Both the position numbers and the translations under genes were made by a program. Shown one piece after another: positions 55,195 through 63,623 of a stretch of 64,000 bases of DNA. The notes under the pieces are model-generated. The model ran no database searches, had not been told where the DNA came from, and was given only the letters and a program-made list of their open reading frames with translations. This stretch comes from Aquidulcibacter paucihalophilus (GTDB taxonomy: Bacteria; Pseudomonadota; Alphaproteobacteria; Caulobacterales; Aquidulcibacteraceae), in NCBI RefSeq assembly GCF_002105465.1, contig NZ_NCSQ01000174.1, positions 1 through 64,000 of the forward strand. The letters are read 5' to 3'. Numbering within the stretch: the stretch's first letter is position 1; each line of letters begins with the position of its first letter.

Positions 55195-56417
55195 AAGTCA
55201 GGTTGATGAAACCCTCACAGATTATTCTTCTAACCGGTGTCGCGATTGTTGGGATCCTGTCCTACACGTGGTTCCGCACGGCGGCCCGCGCGGGTGAATT
55301 CACCACCTTGGTCCCCGTTTTTGATGGCAGCTGTGTTGATATAGCCGGCATGCCGGGCGCAGAGGATATGGCGATTGATCGTACCAATGGGCGTATCTAT
55401 GTGGCGTCCGATGACCGCCGCGCAGCCGCGCAGGGCAAGCCCGTTCGCGGCGCGATTTACAGCCTGCCCGTCGCCAGCTTGGCAAGCCCGGGGCCACTGA
55501 AGGACCTGACCGGCGGCCAGCCCGCAGCTTTCCATCCCCATGGCACCTCCTTATTCCGGGGACCAGACGGCAAAGTGACGCTGATGGTGGTAAACCATCC
55601 CAAGGGGACGATGGATCCTAGCGGAACCACGGTTGAGATCTTTGATGCGCAAGCCGATGGCAGCTTGAAATTACGCCGCACCGTGTCGGTCCAAGGCCTC
55701 ACCCGTATCAATGACATTGTGGCTACGGGCGAAAATAGCTTTTACGCCACCAGCGAAAGCGATCTGGAGCGGGGCTCTTTATCGGAGAGCTTGAGCTTTA
55801 TCACAGGCGATGATCGCAGCGGTGCGATTTGGTACTTTGATGGCAGTGCAGGCAAAAAATTGGAAGGCGGGCTGGGCTTTGCCAATTCGCTGGCACTCTC
55901 CAACGATGGCAAGACACTTTATGCCAGCGCTACCCTAAGCCGCAGCATTTTCCTCTATGATCGCGACCCCGCCACAGGGGCAATCAAACGGCGTGATGCC
56001 GCGTTGCTGGGCACGGGGATCGACAATCTCGACGTCGATCCAGAGGGCATTGTGTGGATGGCCGCCCATCCCAAAATGCTCAGCTTTATTCAACATGCGG
56101 GTAATCCCGCCAAGCCTTCTCCCAGCCAGATCTTAATCCTAGAGCCCTCGCCCACCGGCAAAGGTGGCAAGATTGATCAAGTCTATCTCAAGGACGGCAA
56201 GGACGGCTTCTCGGGTGCCTCGGTCGCTATTCGGTCGGGCTCGACCATGGTGTTGGGCAGCGTGTTCGAAAAGTCCGTGCGGGTTTGCCAATTGCCGAAA
56301 GTGTGGCGTCAGTCCGAGAGCCACCCGGCCCAACGCCTCTTGGATACCGAGCGCGATGAGCTGAAAAAAGAGGCTGAGAAGGCCGCAAAAGCAGGCGCGG
56401 CTGAACCGGCCAAATAG
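55191..56417 (+). CDS. Paraoxonase/SMP-30-like beta-propeller protein (putative lactonase or arylesterase)
   Basis: The 408 residues have an N-terminal membrane anchor or signal segment (IILLTGVAIVGILSYTWF), then a six-bladed propeller with GAEDMAIDRTNGRIYVASDDRR, FHPHGTSLFRGPDGKVTLMVVNHP, INDIVATGENSFYATSE and GLGFANSLALSNDGKTLYAS. The PHG-LF/VVNHP and Asn/Asp calcium-ligand pattern is that of serum paraoxonase relatives, which hydrolyse lactones and aryl esters. A Lys/Ala-rich tail ends the protein. GTG at 55191 overlaps the ABC exporter stop (GTGA); ATG at 55206 is an alternative start. The physiological substrate is unknown. Confidence 0.8.
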   Translation: MKVRLMKPSQIILLTGVAIVGILSYTWFRTAARAGEFTTLVPVFDGSCVDIAGMPGAEDMAIDRTNGRIYVASDDRRAAAQGKPVRGAIYSLPVASLASPGPLKDLTGGQPAAFHPHGTSLFRGPDGKVTLMVVNHPKGTMDPSGTTVEIFDAQADGSLKLRRTVSVQGLTRINDIVATGENSFYATSESDLERGSLSESLSFITGDDRSGAIWYFDGSAGKKLEGGLGFANSLALSNDGKTLYASATLSRSIFLYDRDPATGAIKRRDAALLGTGIDNLDVDPEGIVWMAAHPKMLSFIQHAGNPAKPSPSQILILEPSPTGKGGKIDQVYLKDGKDGFSGASVAIRSGSTMVLGSVFEKSVRVCQLPKVWRQSESHPAQRLLDTERDELKKEAEKAAKAGAAEPAK

Positions 56418-56426
56418 GGGCGGCTT

Positions 56427-57122
56427 ATGCGGGGTCATGCCTTCCAGCTCCATAAGACCCCAGTTGTGGCCTTGGCAGAGGCTGCGCTGTTTCTGCCGCG
56501 GACGCAGACCCTCATCGTTTCGGACCTGCATTTTGAAAAGGGGTCTGCCTTTGCTATGAGGAGGGTGATGTTGCCGCCGTTTGATACGGCAGAGACCCTG
56601 CGGCGGCTGGAGGTTCTGATCGCGCAGCTCGCCCCCAAAGTGCTGATCGCCTTGGGCGATAGCTTCCATGATTTGGGTGCAGGCGACCGACTAGCCCACA
56701 CAGATCGGGCCAAGCTGGAAAACTTGGTCAGCCAAGCTGAAACCATTTGGATTGAGGGCAATCATGACCCAGAGCCCCCCGTTTGGCTGGCGGGGCAGCG
56801 CACCCATGAACTGGTTCATGACGGTTTGGTGTTTCGGCATGAACCGACTGGCGACGTCGCGGGCGAGGTGGCGGGACATTTGCACCCCTGCGCCCGGGTG
56901 ACGGGTAAGCGCGGCGGCAGTATCCGGCGACGCTGCTTTGTAACCGATGGCCGCAGCCTGATCATGCCCGCCTTTGGGGCCTTTACCGGTGGCCTCAATC
57001 TGTTTGACCCAGCCTTTGAGGGTCTGTTCCATGGCCCGGTCCACGCACTGATGCCCAGCGGATCGGGCGCCACGGCCAAAGTGCATGCGATTGCCGCCAA
57101 GAACCTAACACGCGCACATTAA
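56427..57122 (+). CDS. pdeM: Ligase-associated DNA-damage-response endonuclease PdeM (calcineurin-like metallophosphoesterase)
   Basis: The 231 residues show the complete two-metal motif set: SDLHFEKGS, LGDSFHDLG, EGNHDPEPP, the late His pair in RHEP and GHLHP. The opening HAFQLHKTPVVALAEAALFLPRTQTLIVSDLHFEKG is characteristic of PdeM, normally clustered with an Lhr-type helicase, an ATP-dependent DNA ligase and an exonuclease. None of those partners is within the window, so here it is either an orphan or works with genes elsewhere. It lies 9 bp behind the paraoxonase-like gene. Confidence 0.85.
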   Translation: MRGHAFQLHKTPVVALAEAALFLPRTQTLIVSDLHFEKGSAFAMRRVMLPPFDTAETLRRLEVLIAQLAPKVLIALGDSFHDLGAGDRLAHTDRAKLENLVSQAETIWIEGNHDPEPPVWLAGQRTHELVHDGLVFRHEPTGDVAGEVAGHLHPCARVTGKRGGSIRRRCFVTDGRSLIMPAFGAFTGGLNLFDPAFEGLFHGPVHALMPSGSGATAKVHAIAAKNLTRAH

Positions 57123-57168
57123 ACGATCTTGGTTGAGCCGCTGGCACATGACCTGCGAGTAGCGGGTT

Positions 57169-57480
57169 ATGACCAGTCTCACGCCCTATGCAGCTTACGC
57201 TTCTGTGCCATATCGGCACAAAGTCACCGCTGTGCCGGCGATTGAGGCGATCCCCGACGACCTTAAAGGGTCCAGCCAAGATTATGCCGGCCGGGCGCGG
57301 TTTGATAAAGCTACCCAGGACCGTGGCCGTTATGATGCCCATAGCGCAGCGGCAGGCTTTTCCATTCATGTCTTGGTGGAAGCAGGCTTAACGGGCGAGG
57401 ATCCCTTTGCAGCCCTGCGGGGCGCAAAAGCCTATCAAGCCCGGATGCGTCAGACGCGCCGGGTGCAATTGGTCGTCTAA
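57169..57480 (+). CDS. Hypothetical protein
   Basis: The 103 residues have no signal peptide or membrane segment. The sequence is moderately basic, starting MTSLTPYAAYASVPYRHKV and containing DYAGRARFDKATQDRGRYDAHS and a C-terminal AALRGAKAYQARMRQTRRVQLVV. It lies 46 bp behind pdeM, codon use is like its neighbours and the stop overlaps that of the convergent HTH gene by two bases. I do not recognise the family; a nucleic-acid-binding role is conceivable from the basic C-terminus but not shown. Confidence 0.6.
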   Translation: MTSLTPYAAYASVPYRHKVTAVPAIEAIPDDLKGSSQDYAGRARFDKATQDRGRYDAHSAAAGFSIHVLVEAGLTGEDPFAALRGAKAYQARMRQTRRVQLVV

Positions 57481-57806
57481 CGCTCCTTTAGCGCCAATTC
57501 TAATGCCGCGACTTTCGCTTCGAGGGTGGCAACGCGCTGTATCAAGCGCTCAATCTGGACTTCTTGGCTGGCTTGCTTTGCCGAGATCGGGGTTGAGATG
57601 CCGCATCGATTGGCAATTTCGCTCGCCGGCACATCCAAGAGGGCTGAGAGCAACTCGACGTCTCTCGCTCGCACTTCCATCTGGTCCTTAAAGACCAAAG
57701 CAAGCTCTTCTTGGGTCCAGCCTACAGCCCGGGCCATATCTTCCTTTTGCAGGTTGAGCGCGGCCAGACGCGCTTTGAACCAGGCAGCATCAAAGAAAAG
57801 GGCCAA
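57477..57806 (-). CDS. Small helix-turn-helix and coiled-coil protein with a probable TTG start
   Basis: The 109 residues read WFKARLAALNLQKEDMARAVGWTQEELALVFKDQMEV, then VRARDVELLSALLDVPASEIANRCGIS, which has the look of an XRE-type helix-turn-helix domain. A C-terminal coiled coil (QIERLIQRVATLEAKVAALELALKER) follows. No ATG or GTG lies between the stop of the upstream membrane-protein gene and this domain, but TTG at 57806 has GGGGA nine bases before it, five bases after that stop, so coupled translation from TTG is proposed. A longer ATG reading from 57908 overlaps the upstream gene by nearly 100 bases. It could be a small regulator or adaptor. Confidence 0.6.
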   Translation of the reverse strand: MALFFDAAWFKARLAALNLQKEDMARAVGWTQEELALVFKDQMEVRARDVELLSALLDVPASEIANRCGISTPISAKQASQEVQIERLIQRVATLEAKVAALELALKER

Positions 57807-57811
57807 TCTGC

Positions 57812-58270
57812 TTAATCCCCGTAGGAATCGTAATTGGATGCCCCGCGCCCACCAGATGGCGCGCTGGCGATGTTGAAAATGACGCCACCAATCATGTCGA
57901 GCCAGCACATCAGGGTCAAAAGAAAGAAGGTTGAGGTTGCAAACGCCTCAAACATCAAAAATGCCCCAGCACAAGAAAGGGCTAACAAAACTGCCAAGGT
58001 GTGGTGGATGATGGCATAGCGGCTGACACCAACCCCGCGCGTCAATTCAAAGAACAAAATGATCAAGCCCATCATCAAGAGCAGATCGCCGCCTGACAGC
58101 GCCCAAGGCGCACCCGAGGGCATGGTGAGTAAGAAGACACCCTTCTCAATCGATTGGGTGAAGACATCGGGCCCACGCGTCGAGGCGGTCACCCCGCCGA
58201 ATAGCGCATAGATCAAGACAGGGATCGTCAAGATCGGCACCATCTCAAAGATACGTCTCAACACCAGCAT
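57812..58270 (-). CDS. Small integral membrane protein of unknown function
   Basis: The 152 residues contain about four membrane helices (near 10-26, 58-78, 84-104 and 106-130) and a Gly/Ser-rich tail (SAPSGGRGASNYDSYGD). It is in line with the glycosyltransferase gene upstream and the HTH gene downstream on the minus strand. It has no recognised family; conserved-looking helices with FFELTRGVGVSRYAIIHHTLAV suggest a general membrane-protein role only. Confidence 0.7.
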   Translation of the reverse strand: MLVLRRIFEMVPILTIPVLIYALFGGVTASTRGPDVFTQSIEKGVFLLTMPSGAPWALSGGDLLLMMGLIILFFELTRGVGVSRYAIIHHTLAVLLALSCAGAFLMFEAFATSTFFLLTLMCWLDMIGGVIFNIASAPSGGRGASNYDSYGD

Positions 58271-58323
58271 GGCTGCGAATCACCCATTTATCTTATGCGC
58301 TGGGGAGCAGAGTGAACCGACAC

Positions 58324-59082
58324 TTAGGTTTCGTCCACATGGCCGAAGTCGCGGCGGCGCGTCCGTAGCCAAATGACCCCGCCCAAATCGGTCAAAGCGG
58401 CCAAAAGGCGACCTAAATTGGTATATTTGGAAGCCCCGGTTGAACGGTGACGGTGATTGACGATTGCAAATTCGGCCACCGCCCCCTCGCGCTGCACCAA
58501 GGCCGGCATGTAACGGTGCATGTGATCGAAATAGGGCAAGCGCAGGAATAGCTCTCGCCGGATCACTTTGATACCGCAGCCTGAATCATCAGCCCCATCG
58601 CGCAACAAGGCTTGGCGCACGTGGTTTGCAAACCGCGAGGCGATCTTTTTGGCTTGGCTATCCTGCCGCTTCACCCGTCGCCCACCGACAAAGCCTAAGC
58701 CCTGCGGCGCGTCTGGCCGATTGATCTGTTGGAGAAGCTTCGGCAAATCGGCGGGGTCATTTTGCCCATCGCCATCCAGCGTGCCGATGATGGGGGCCCG
58801 TGCAGCTAAGACGCCATTCATAATGGCGCGGCTTTGACCGGCATTCTTGCGGTTGGCGAGGACACGCAAGGCCGGATAGGTGGCCTTCAGCGCGATCAGC
58901 TTGGCATGGGTATCGTCCTTGGACGCATCATCGACGAAAATCATCTCATAGGCCCAGCCATCCAGGGCCGTCGCAATTTCTTGCACCAGACTGGCCACAG
59001 CTCCACTCTCATTATGAACTGGGACCACAACGGAAATGTCGAGCGGTTCAAGACGGGATACGGATGGATTCGATGAGGACAT
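58324..59082 (-). CDS. Glycosyltransferase family 2, dolichyl/polyprenyl-phosphate sugar transferase-like
   Basis: The 252-residue GT2 enzyme has ISVVVPVHNESGAVASLVQEI, MIFVDDASKDDTHAKL, LRVLANRKNAGQSRAIMNGVLAA and the metal-binding GTLDGDGQNDP. SGCGIKVIRRELFLRLP and RHRSTGASKYTNLGR follow, all typical of DPM1/GtrB-type transferases that load a sugar onto a lipid phosphate. It lacks the C-terminal membrane helices of GtrB, so the membrane protein encoded just downstream (57812) may complement it. sucC lies upstream on the same strand, 109 bp away. Confidence 0.9.
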   Translation of the reverse strand: MSSSNPSVSRLEPLDISVVVPVHNESGAVASLVQEIATALDGWAYEMIFVDDASKDDTHAKLIALKATYPALRVLANRKNAGQSRAIMNGVLAARAPIIGTLDGDGQNDPADLPKLLQQINRPDAPQGLGFVGGRRVKRQDSQAKKIASRFANHVRQALLRDGADDSGCGIKVIRRELFLRLPYFDHMHRYMPALVQREGAVAEFAIVNHRHRSTGASKYTNLGRLLAALTDLGGVIWLRTRRRDFGHVDET

Positions 59083-59191
59083 GGCGACCCTTTAACCTGT
59101 GCCTCTCGAAAGTGCCAGTTGGCGCTGGCATAGAAAAGGGCCCGCATCGACGATGGGGCCCTCATCTTCTCTAGTTTCGAATTTGGTGACC

Positions 59192-60394
59192 TTAAGCCGC
59201 CTTGCGAACCGCCGCGACGATCTTTTGCGCTGCATCGGCCAAATCGTCGGCTGGAACGACTGCTAGACCGCTGTCGCGCAGGATTTGCTTGCCCAATTCG
59301 ACATTGGTGCCTTCCAAGCGCACGACCAAAGGAACCTTCAGGCCCACGTCAGTAATGGCTGCAACCACACCTTCTGCGATGACGTCGCAGCGCATGATGC
59401 CACCGAAGATATTGACCAGAATGCCTTTCACAGCGGGGTCCGCCGTGATGATCTTGAAGGCTGCCGTCACCTTCTCGCGCGTCGCGCCGCCACCGACATC
59501 GAGGAAGTTGGCAGGCTCTTCGCCATAAAGCTTGATGATGTCCATGGTGGCCATGGCAAGGCCTGCACCATTGACCATGCAGCCAATCGTGCCGTCGAGC
59601 GCGATATAGGCGAGGTCATATTTGGAGGCCTCGATTTCCTTATCGTCTTCTTCCGACAGGTCGCGCATGGAGGCCCATTCAGGGTGACGGAATTCTGCGT
59701 TGGAATCAAAGCTCATCTTGGCGTCCAAGCAAACAAGCTTGCCGGTGCCTTCTTCGACGATCAGCGGGTTGATTTCGCACATTTCCATGTCGCCCTTGGT
59801 GAATGCGGTATAGAGCTTCACACAGAGGTCGTGGCATTCATCGGCTTGGCCAGCGTCCAAGTTCAAAGCCTTGGCAACCTTGGCGCTGTCAGCTGGGGTA
59901 ACGCCAACGGCTGGGTCAATGACGATGGTGGAGATTTTTTCGGGCGTGTCATGGGCGACCGTCTCAATGTCCATGCCGCCAGCTTCAGACGCCACAAAGG
60001 CGACGCGGCCGGTTCCACGATCCACCAGAACCGAGAGATAGAGTTCGCGTGCAATGTCTGCGCCGCCCGCAATATACAGGCGTTGAACTTGCTTGCCAGC
60101 TGGCCCGGTTTGCACAGTCACCAACGTATTGCCCAGCATATCTTTGGCGTGAGCGGCGACTTCATCGAGATTAAAGGCAAGGCGTACCCCGCCCTTGGCT
60201 TCGGGTGGCAGTTCCTTGAACTTGCCCTTGCCGCGGCCACCGGCGTGGATTTGCGATTTCACCACCCACATGGAGCCACCCAGTTTCTGAGCGGCGGCTT
60301 TGGCTTCTTCTACCGAGAAAGCCGCAATGCCTGGAGGAACGGGAAGGCCATAATTTGCGAGGACTTCTTTGGCCTGATGTTCATGAACGTTCAT
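59192..60394 (-). CDS. sucC: Succinyl-CoA synthetase beta subunit (ADP-forming)
   Basis: ATP-grasp half of succinyl-CoA ligase. From ATG at 60394 (AGGGGAC upstream) the 400 residues begin [22 protein letters not shown]. They contain [40 protein letters not shown] and [18 protein letters not shown] longer in-frame ATG at 60460 is rejected since the family always starts at MNVHE or similar. It is not next to sucD (47594-48478): twelve genes on both strands lie between, against the usual sucC-sucD overlap. Confidence 0.97.
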   Translation of the reverse strand: MNVHEHQAKEVLANYGLPVPPGIAAFSVEEAKAAAQKLGGSMWVVKSQIHAGGRGKGKFKELPPEAKGGVRLAFNLDEVAAHAKDMLGNTLVTVQTGPAGKQVQRLYIAGGADIARELYLSVLVDRGTGRVAFVASEAGGMDIETVAHDTPEKISTIVIDPAVGVTPADSAKVAKALNLDAGQADECHDLCVKLYTAFTKGDMEMCEINPLIVEEGTGKLVCLDAKMSFDSNAEFRHPEWASMRDLSEEDDKEIEASKYDLAYIALDGTIGCMVNGAGLAMATMDIIKLYGEEPANFLDVGGGATREKVTAAFKIITADPAVKGILVNIFGGIMRCDVIAEGVVAAITDVGLKVPLVVRLEGTNVELGKQILRDSGLAVVPADDLADAAQKIVAAVRKAA

Positions 60395-60614
60395 GGATGA
60401 AATGTCCCCTGTGCAGCACAAAATTTCGTTAGCCGCTTCTAGCCAGCCCTGCCGACGCACGCAACCGCTTGATCCACCCGCGTGCAGGTTGAACGCAATG
60501 GCGCGACCGAATCAACCAAAAATAGCTAGACAATCTGAGGTCTGTTTGGACTCATGGGGACGGGGCGAATGCTGAAATGGGAGGTGTGTCTTTCGCCAAA
60601 GGAAAGCGAGAGAC

Positions 60615-62114
60615 ATGGCAGAAAGCCCAGATAAAACAGCCCAATTAGGTCAGACCCCATTTTCGTCAGGGGGCGATCCCCAGCCAGATGACGTGGCGCG
60701 TGCCATGGCACAAGCGCTGTGTCGGCTCGCCCAGATCGACCCACAATTATCCGCTGCCAAGCCTGCGGGGCGGCTATTTGCCACGCTCATTCTTCTGACC
60801 TGCGCCGGAATGCTGATTGCGACTTTGATGCAACTCGACCGGCAACTCGTCGAATGGGCGCTGATGTCTCTGGCGCTCGGCTTGGGCCTGTTTCGGTTAT
60901 GGGCGACCTTGCTGCCGGAACGATCGCCACCGGCCGATCGCGCCTGCAATTTGGCTGTTGAAAAGCCTGTGTGGACCATCTTGATTGCCCTCTATCATGA
61001 GGCAGGCTCTGTGCCGTCCCTTCTGCGGGCGATTGGCAAGCTGGATTGGCCGAAGAATAAGCTCGACTTGGTTTTTGCCTGCGAGGCGGATGATACAGAG
61101 ACCTTGGCAGCTCTCGCCCTCTGGCGAGCGCAGGTCAAATTCACCTTGGTTCGTGTTCCAAAGGGAGGCCCGCGCACCAAGCCAAAAGCCCTCCAGACGG
61201 CGCTACCCTTTTGTCGCGGACGCTATTTAACCGTTTATGACGCTGAAGACTTGCCCGCGCCCGGTCAAATCTCTGAAGCGTGGCAGGCCTTTCAGACGGG
61301 GCCGGCCAATTTGGCCGTGGTGCAAGCCCCGCTGGTGATCTGGAATGAGAAGGAAAGCTGGATCAGCCGTCAATTTGCATTGGACTATGCCATATGGTTC
61401 CGCTTGATCTTGCCTGCCCTCGTCCATCTGTCGCATTTTCTGCCGCTCGGCGGCACTTCAAACCACTTTGATATCGAATTTCTGCGCGCTGTTGGCGGGT
61501 GGGACCCCTATAATGTCACCGAAGATGCTGATTTGGGGATTAGGCTTGCCCGCCATGGCCTCACGAGCCGCTTGATTGAAAGTGCAACTTATGAAGAGGG
61601 GGCTCCGACCTTTGGCGGGTGGGTGCGCCAAAGGGGCCGCTGGATCCAAGGCCATATCCAAACCATCGGTGTGCATCTGCGCATGCCCAGGAGATTAGCC
61701 AAACAACTGGGTGGTGCTGGTTTGCTGACCTTCTTTTTGGGGTTGGGCTCTGGGCCGCTCAATGCAGCCGTGATGCTGCTATCAAGCCTCGCCGCCCTTG
61801 GACAAGCGGTCGATGGCAAGTGGGGTCACATTGCCCTCTGGACGTGTTTCATGGGGCTCAGCCAAGCCTATGTCGGCCTTATAGCGGTTCAGCGAGATGG
61901 GCGGCGCAGCCTGTGGACCGCCTGCTTTGCCTTCCCCCTATACCAAGCCTGTCAGGTCCCCGTGCTGTGTCGGGCGATTTGGCGCATCTATCTTTCACCT
62001 TCAATCTGGGACAAAACCAAGCATGGCGCAGAGGCAAGGCTACGCACGGCCACTTCTGCCAAACATCAACCTGCAATCAGCGAGCCGCAGCATTGGATTG
62101 GGCAGCAACCTTAA
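60615..62114 (+). CDS. Membrane-bound processive-type glycosyltransferase family 2
   Basis: The 499 residues have two N-terminal membrane helices (about 55-72 and 78-97), a GT2 domain and C-terminal helices (about 375-455). The catalytic pattern of cellulose-synthase-like enzymes is visible: ILIALYHEAGSVPSLLRAI, CEADDTET, VYDAEDLP, EDADLGIRL and the Q-x-x-RW motif in RQRGRWIQG. The HFLPLGGTSNHFDIEFLR segment resembles that of XagB-type or unipolar-polysaccharide-associated transferases. A product such as an extracellular polysaccharide is plausible; the sugar is unknown. It is divergent from sucC. Confidence 0.88.
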   Translation: MAESPDKTAQLGQTPFSSGGDPQPDDVARAMAQALCRLAQIDPQLSAAKPAGRLFATLILLTCAGMLIATLMQLDRQLVEWALMSLALGLGLFRLWATLLPERSPPADRACNLAVEKPVWTILIALYHEAGSVPSLLRAIGKLDWPKNKLDLVFACEADDTETLAALALWRAQVKFTLVRVPKGGPRTKPKALQTALPFCRGRYLTVYDAEDLPAPGQISEAWQAFQTGPANLAVVQAPLVIWNEKESWISRQFALDYAIWFRLILPALVHLSHFLPLGGTSNHFDIEFLRAVGGWDPYNVTEDADLGIRLARHGLTSRLIESATYEEGAPTFGGWVRQRGRWIQGHIQTIGVHLRMPRRLAKQLGGAGLLTFFLGLGSGPLNAAVMLLSSLAALGQAVDGKWGHIALWTCFMGLSQAYVGLIAVQRDGRRSLWTACFAFPLYQACQVPVLCRAIWRIYLSPSIWDKTKHGAEARLRTATSAKHQPAISEPQHWIGQQP

Positions 62115-62119
62115 TTCTT

Positions 62120-62311
62120 ATGATGACCAGCTTTTGCGGATTTGCCTTTGCGTCGTGGCGCGCCTCAAGACCCGCACAATTTGGCAAAGTTCGCCTGATC
62201 CCTTGGACGACGGTGTCGCTGATCTGCGGGGTCGCAGCCCTCTTTATGCTGGTCCATGCAGTGAATCTGCTGGGATTTAAAACCGGCACCCTGTCTGGCC
62301 CGATCCGCTAA
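62120..62311 (+). CDS. 63-residue small membrane protein
   Basis: An ATG at 62120 (or 62123), six bases after the glycosyltransferase stop, opens 63 codons to a stop at 62309-62311. The product has two hydrophobic segments: MMTSFCGFAFASW, then after the basic RASRPAQFGKVRLIPW the stretch TTVSLICGVAALFMLVHAVNLLGF, with tail KTGTLSGPIR. The GKVRxIPW...MLVHAVNLLGxxTG pattern recalls short conserved alphaproteobacterial membrane proteins of unknown function. The same frame is open further upstream inside the transferase gene, but that part is a shadow. Confidence 0.6.
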   Translation: MMTSFCGFAFASWRASRPAQFGKVRLIPWTTVSLICGVAALFMLVHAVNLLGFKTGTLSGPIR

Positions 62312-62421
62312 AAGGTGGACGCGCAATGAGCCCAGTTTGGGGGCTAGTCAGCGCCTGCCAAGGGTTCTAATTAAACGCTAACGCCCATCAGAGGCGGCCC
62401 ATCAAGGTGAGCGGAGGCATC

Positions 62422-63612
62422 ATGACCGACATTGAGACTTTTCGACACGAAACGCGGGCTTGGCTGGAAGCCAACTGCCCCGCCTCTATGCGCACCCCCA
62501 TGCCTGAGAGTGAAACGGTTTGGGGCGGTCGCAATGCCACCTTTAAAAACCCCGACTCGAAAATTTGGTTGGAAGCCATGGCCTCAAAGGGCTGGACCGC
62601 ACCGACTTGGCCGAAAGCCTATGGTGGCGGCGGCCTGACCGGGGAAGAAAACCGCGTGCTGCAGGATGAATTGCGCCGCATCCATGCCCGCCCCGCTCTC
62701 TTGTCCTTTGGCATCTGGATGTTTGGTCCGGTAATCTTGGAATTCGGCACCGAAGAGCAAAAGCAAACCTATTTGCCAGACATGGTGCATGGCCGCACCT
62801 GGTGGTGCCAAGGCTATTCAGAGCCTGGGGCTGGCTCGGACCTAGCAGGCCTGCAAACGCGTGCCGTCCTTGATGGCGATCATTATGTCGTCGATGGGCA
62901 GAAGGTTTGGACCTCGTACGCCAACCATGCTGACTGGATGTTGTGCTTGGTGCGGACCGAACCCCATGCGCCAAAGCACGAGGGTATCTCTGTTCTTCTG
63001 TTCGACATGAAGACCCCCGGCGTGGAAGCCCGGCCGATCAAATTGATCTCAGGCGCGTCGCCCTTCTGCGAGACCTTCCTCACCAATGTGCGCGTGCCCG
63101 CCAGCCAGATGCTGGGCCCCAAGAATAAGGGCTGGGACGTTGCCAAACGCATCTTGCAATTTGAGCGCACCAATATCTCGGCGTCAGGCTTCGGCAGTGG
63201 CGCTGGCCTTGATCTGGTCGATGCCGCTAAGGAATCGATTGGGCTGGAAAATGGCAAGCTGGCCAATAGCGATCTGCGGTCGCGCATCACGAAGCAGCGC
63301 ATGTATGAGCGTGCCTTCCACCTGACCATGCGCCGGGGCCAAGAAGAGGCAAAGGCCGGGGCCGAAGTCTCGCATTATGCGTCAGTTCTGAAGATTGCAG
63401 CCGCCAAGCTTAACCAAGACAAGACTGAGCTTTTGGTAGAAGCCTTGGGCATGGAAGGTCTGGGCTGGGAGGGCGAAGGCTATCGCCCAGAAGCGCTAAA
63501 AGCCACACGCGATTGGCTACGCGCCAAGGCCAATTCGATTGAAGGCGGCACCTCAGAAGTCAATCTAAACATCGTGGCCAAGCGTGTGCTCGGCTTGCGC
63601 GATCATCAATAG
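62422..63612 (+). CDS. Acyl-CoA dehydrogenase family protein
   Basis: FAD flavoenzyme introducing a trans-2 double bond into an acyl-CoA. From ATG at 62422 (GGAGG upstream) the 396 residues show the N-terminal helical domain (FRHETRAWLEANCPASM), the FAD-binding middle with WWCQGYSEPGAGSDLAGLQTRA and VVDGQKVWTSYANHADWM. The C-terminal bundle ends GGTSEVNLNIVAKRVLGL. A catalytic glutamate cannot be placed with certainty by eye. A second acyl-CoA dehydrogenase gene starts 11 bp downstream; such pairs often encode alpha2beta2 enzymes of steroid or branched-substrate degradation. Confidence 0.93.
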   Translation: MTDIETFRHETRAWLEANCPASMRTPMPESETVWGGRNATFKNPDSKIWLEAMASKGWTAPTWPKAYGGGGLTGEENRVLQDELRRIHARPALLSFGIWMFGPVILEFGTEEQKQTYLPDMVHGRTWWCQGYSEPGAGSDLAGLQTRAVLDGDHYVVDGQKVWTSYANHADWMLCLVRTEPHAPKHEGISVLLFDMKTPGVEARPIKLISGASPFCETFLTNVRVPASQMLGPKNKGWDVAKRILQFERTNISASGFGSGAGLDLVDAAKESIGLENGKLANSDLRSRITKQRMYERAFHLTMRRGQEEAKAGAEVSHYASVLKIAAAKLNQDKTELLVEALGMEGLGWEGEGYRPEALKATRDWLRAKANSIEGGTSEVNLNIVAKRVLGLRDHQ

Positions 63613-63623
63613 GAGGGGCCCCG

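Noticed and set aside
57477..57908. ATG start at 57908 for the HTH protein
   Set aside because: It would overlap the upstream membrane-protein gene by nearly 100 bases and prefix the domain with residues of shadow composition; TTG at 57806 is better placed.
61619..62311. 230-codon reading of the frame ending at 62311
   Set aside because: All but the last 63 codons lie inside the glycosyltransferase gene in another frame and look like shadow sequence; only the 62120 start is retained.
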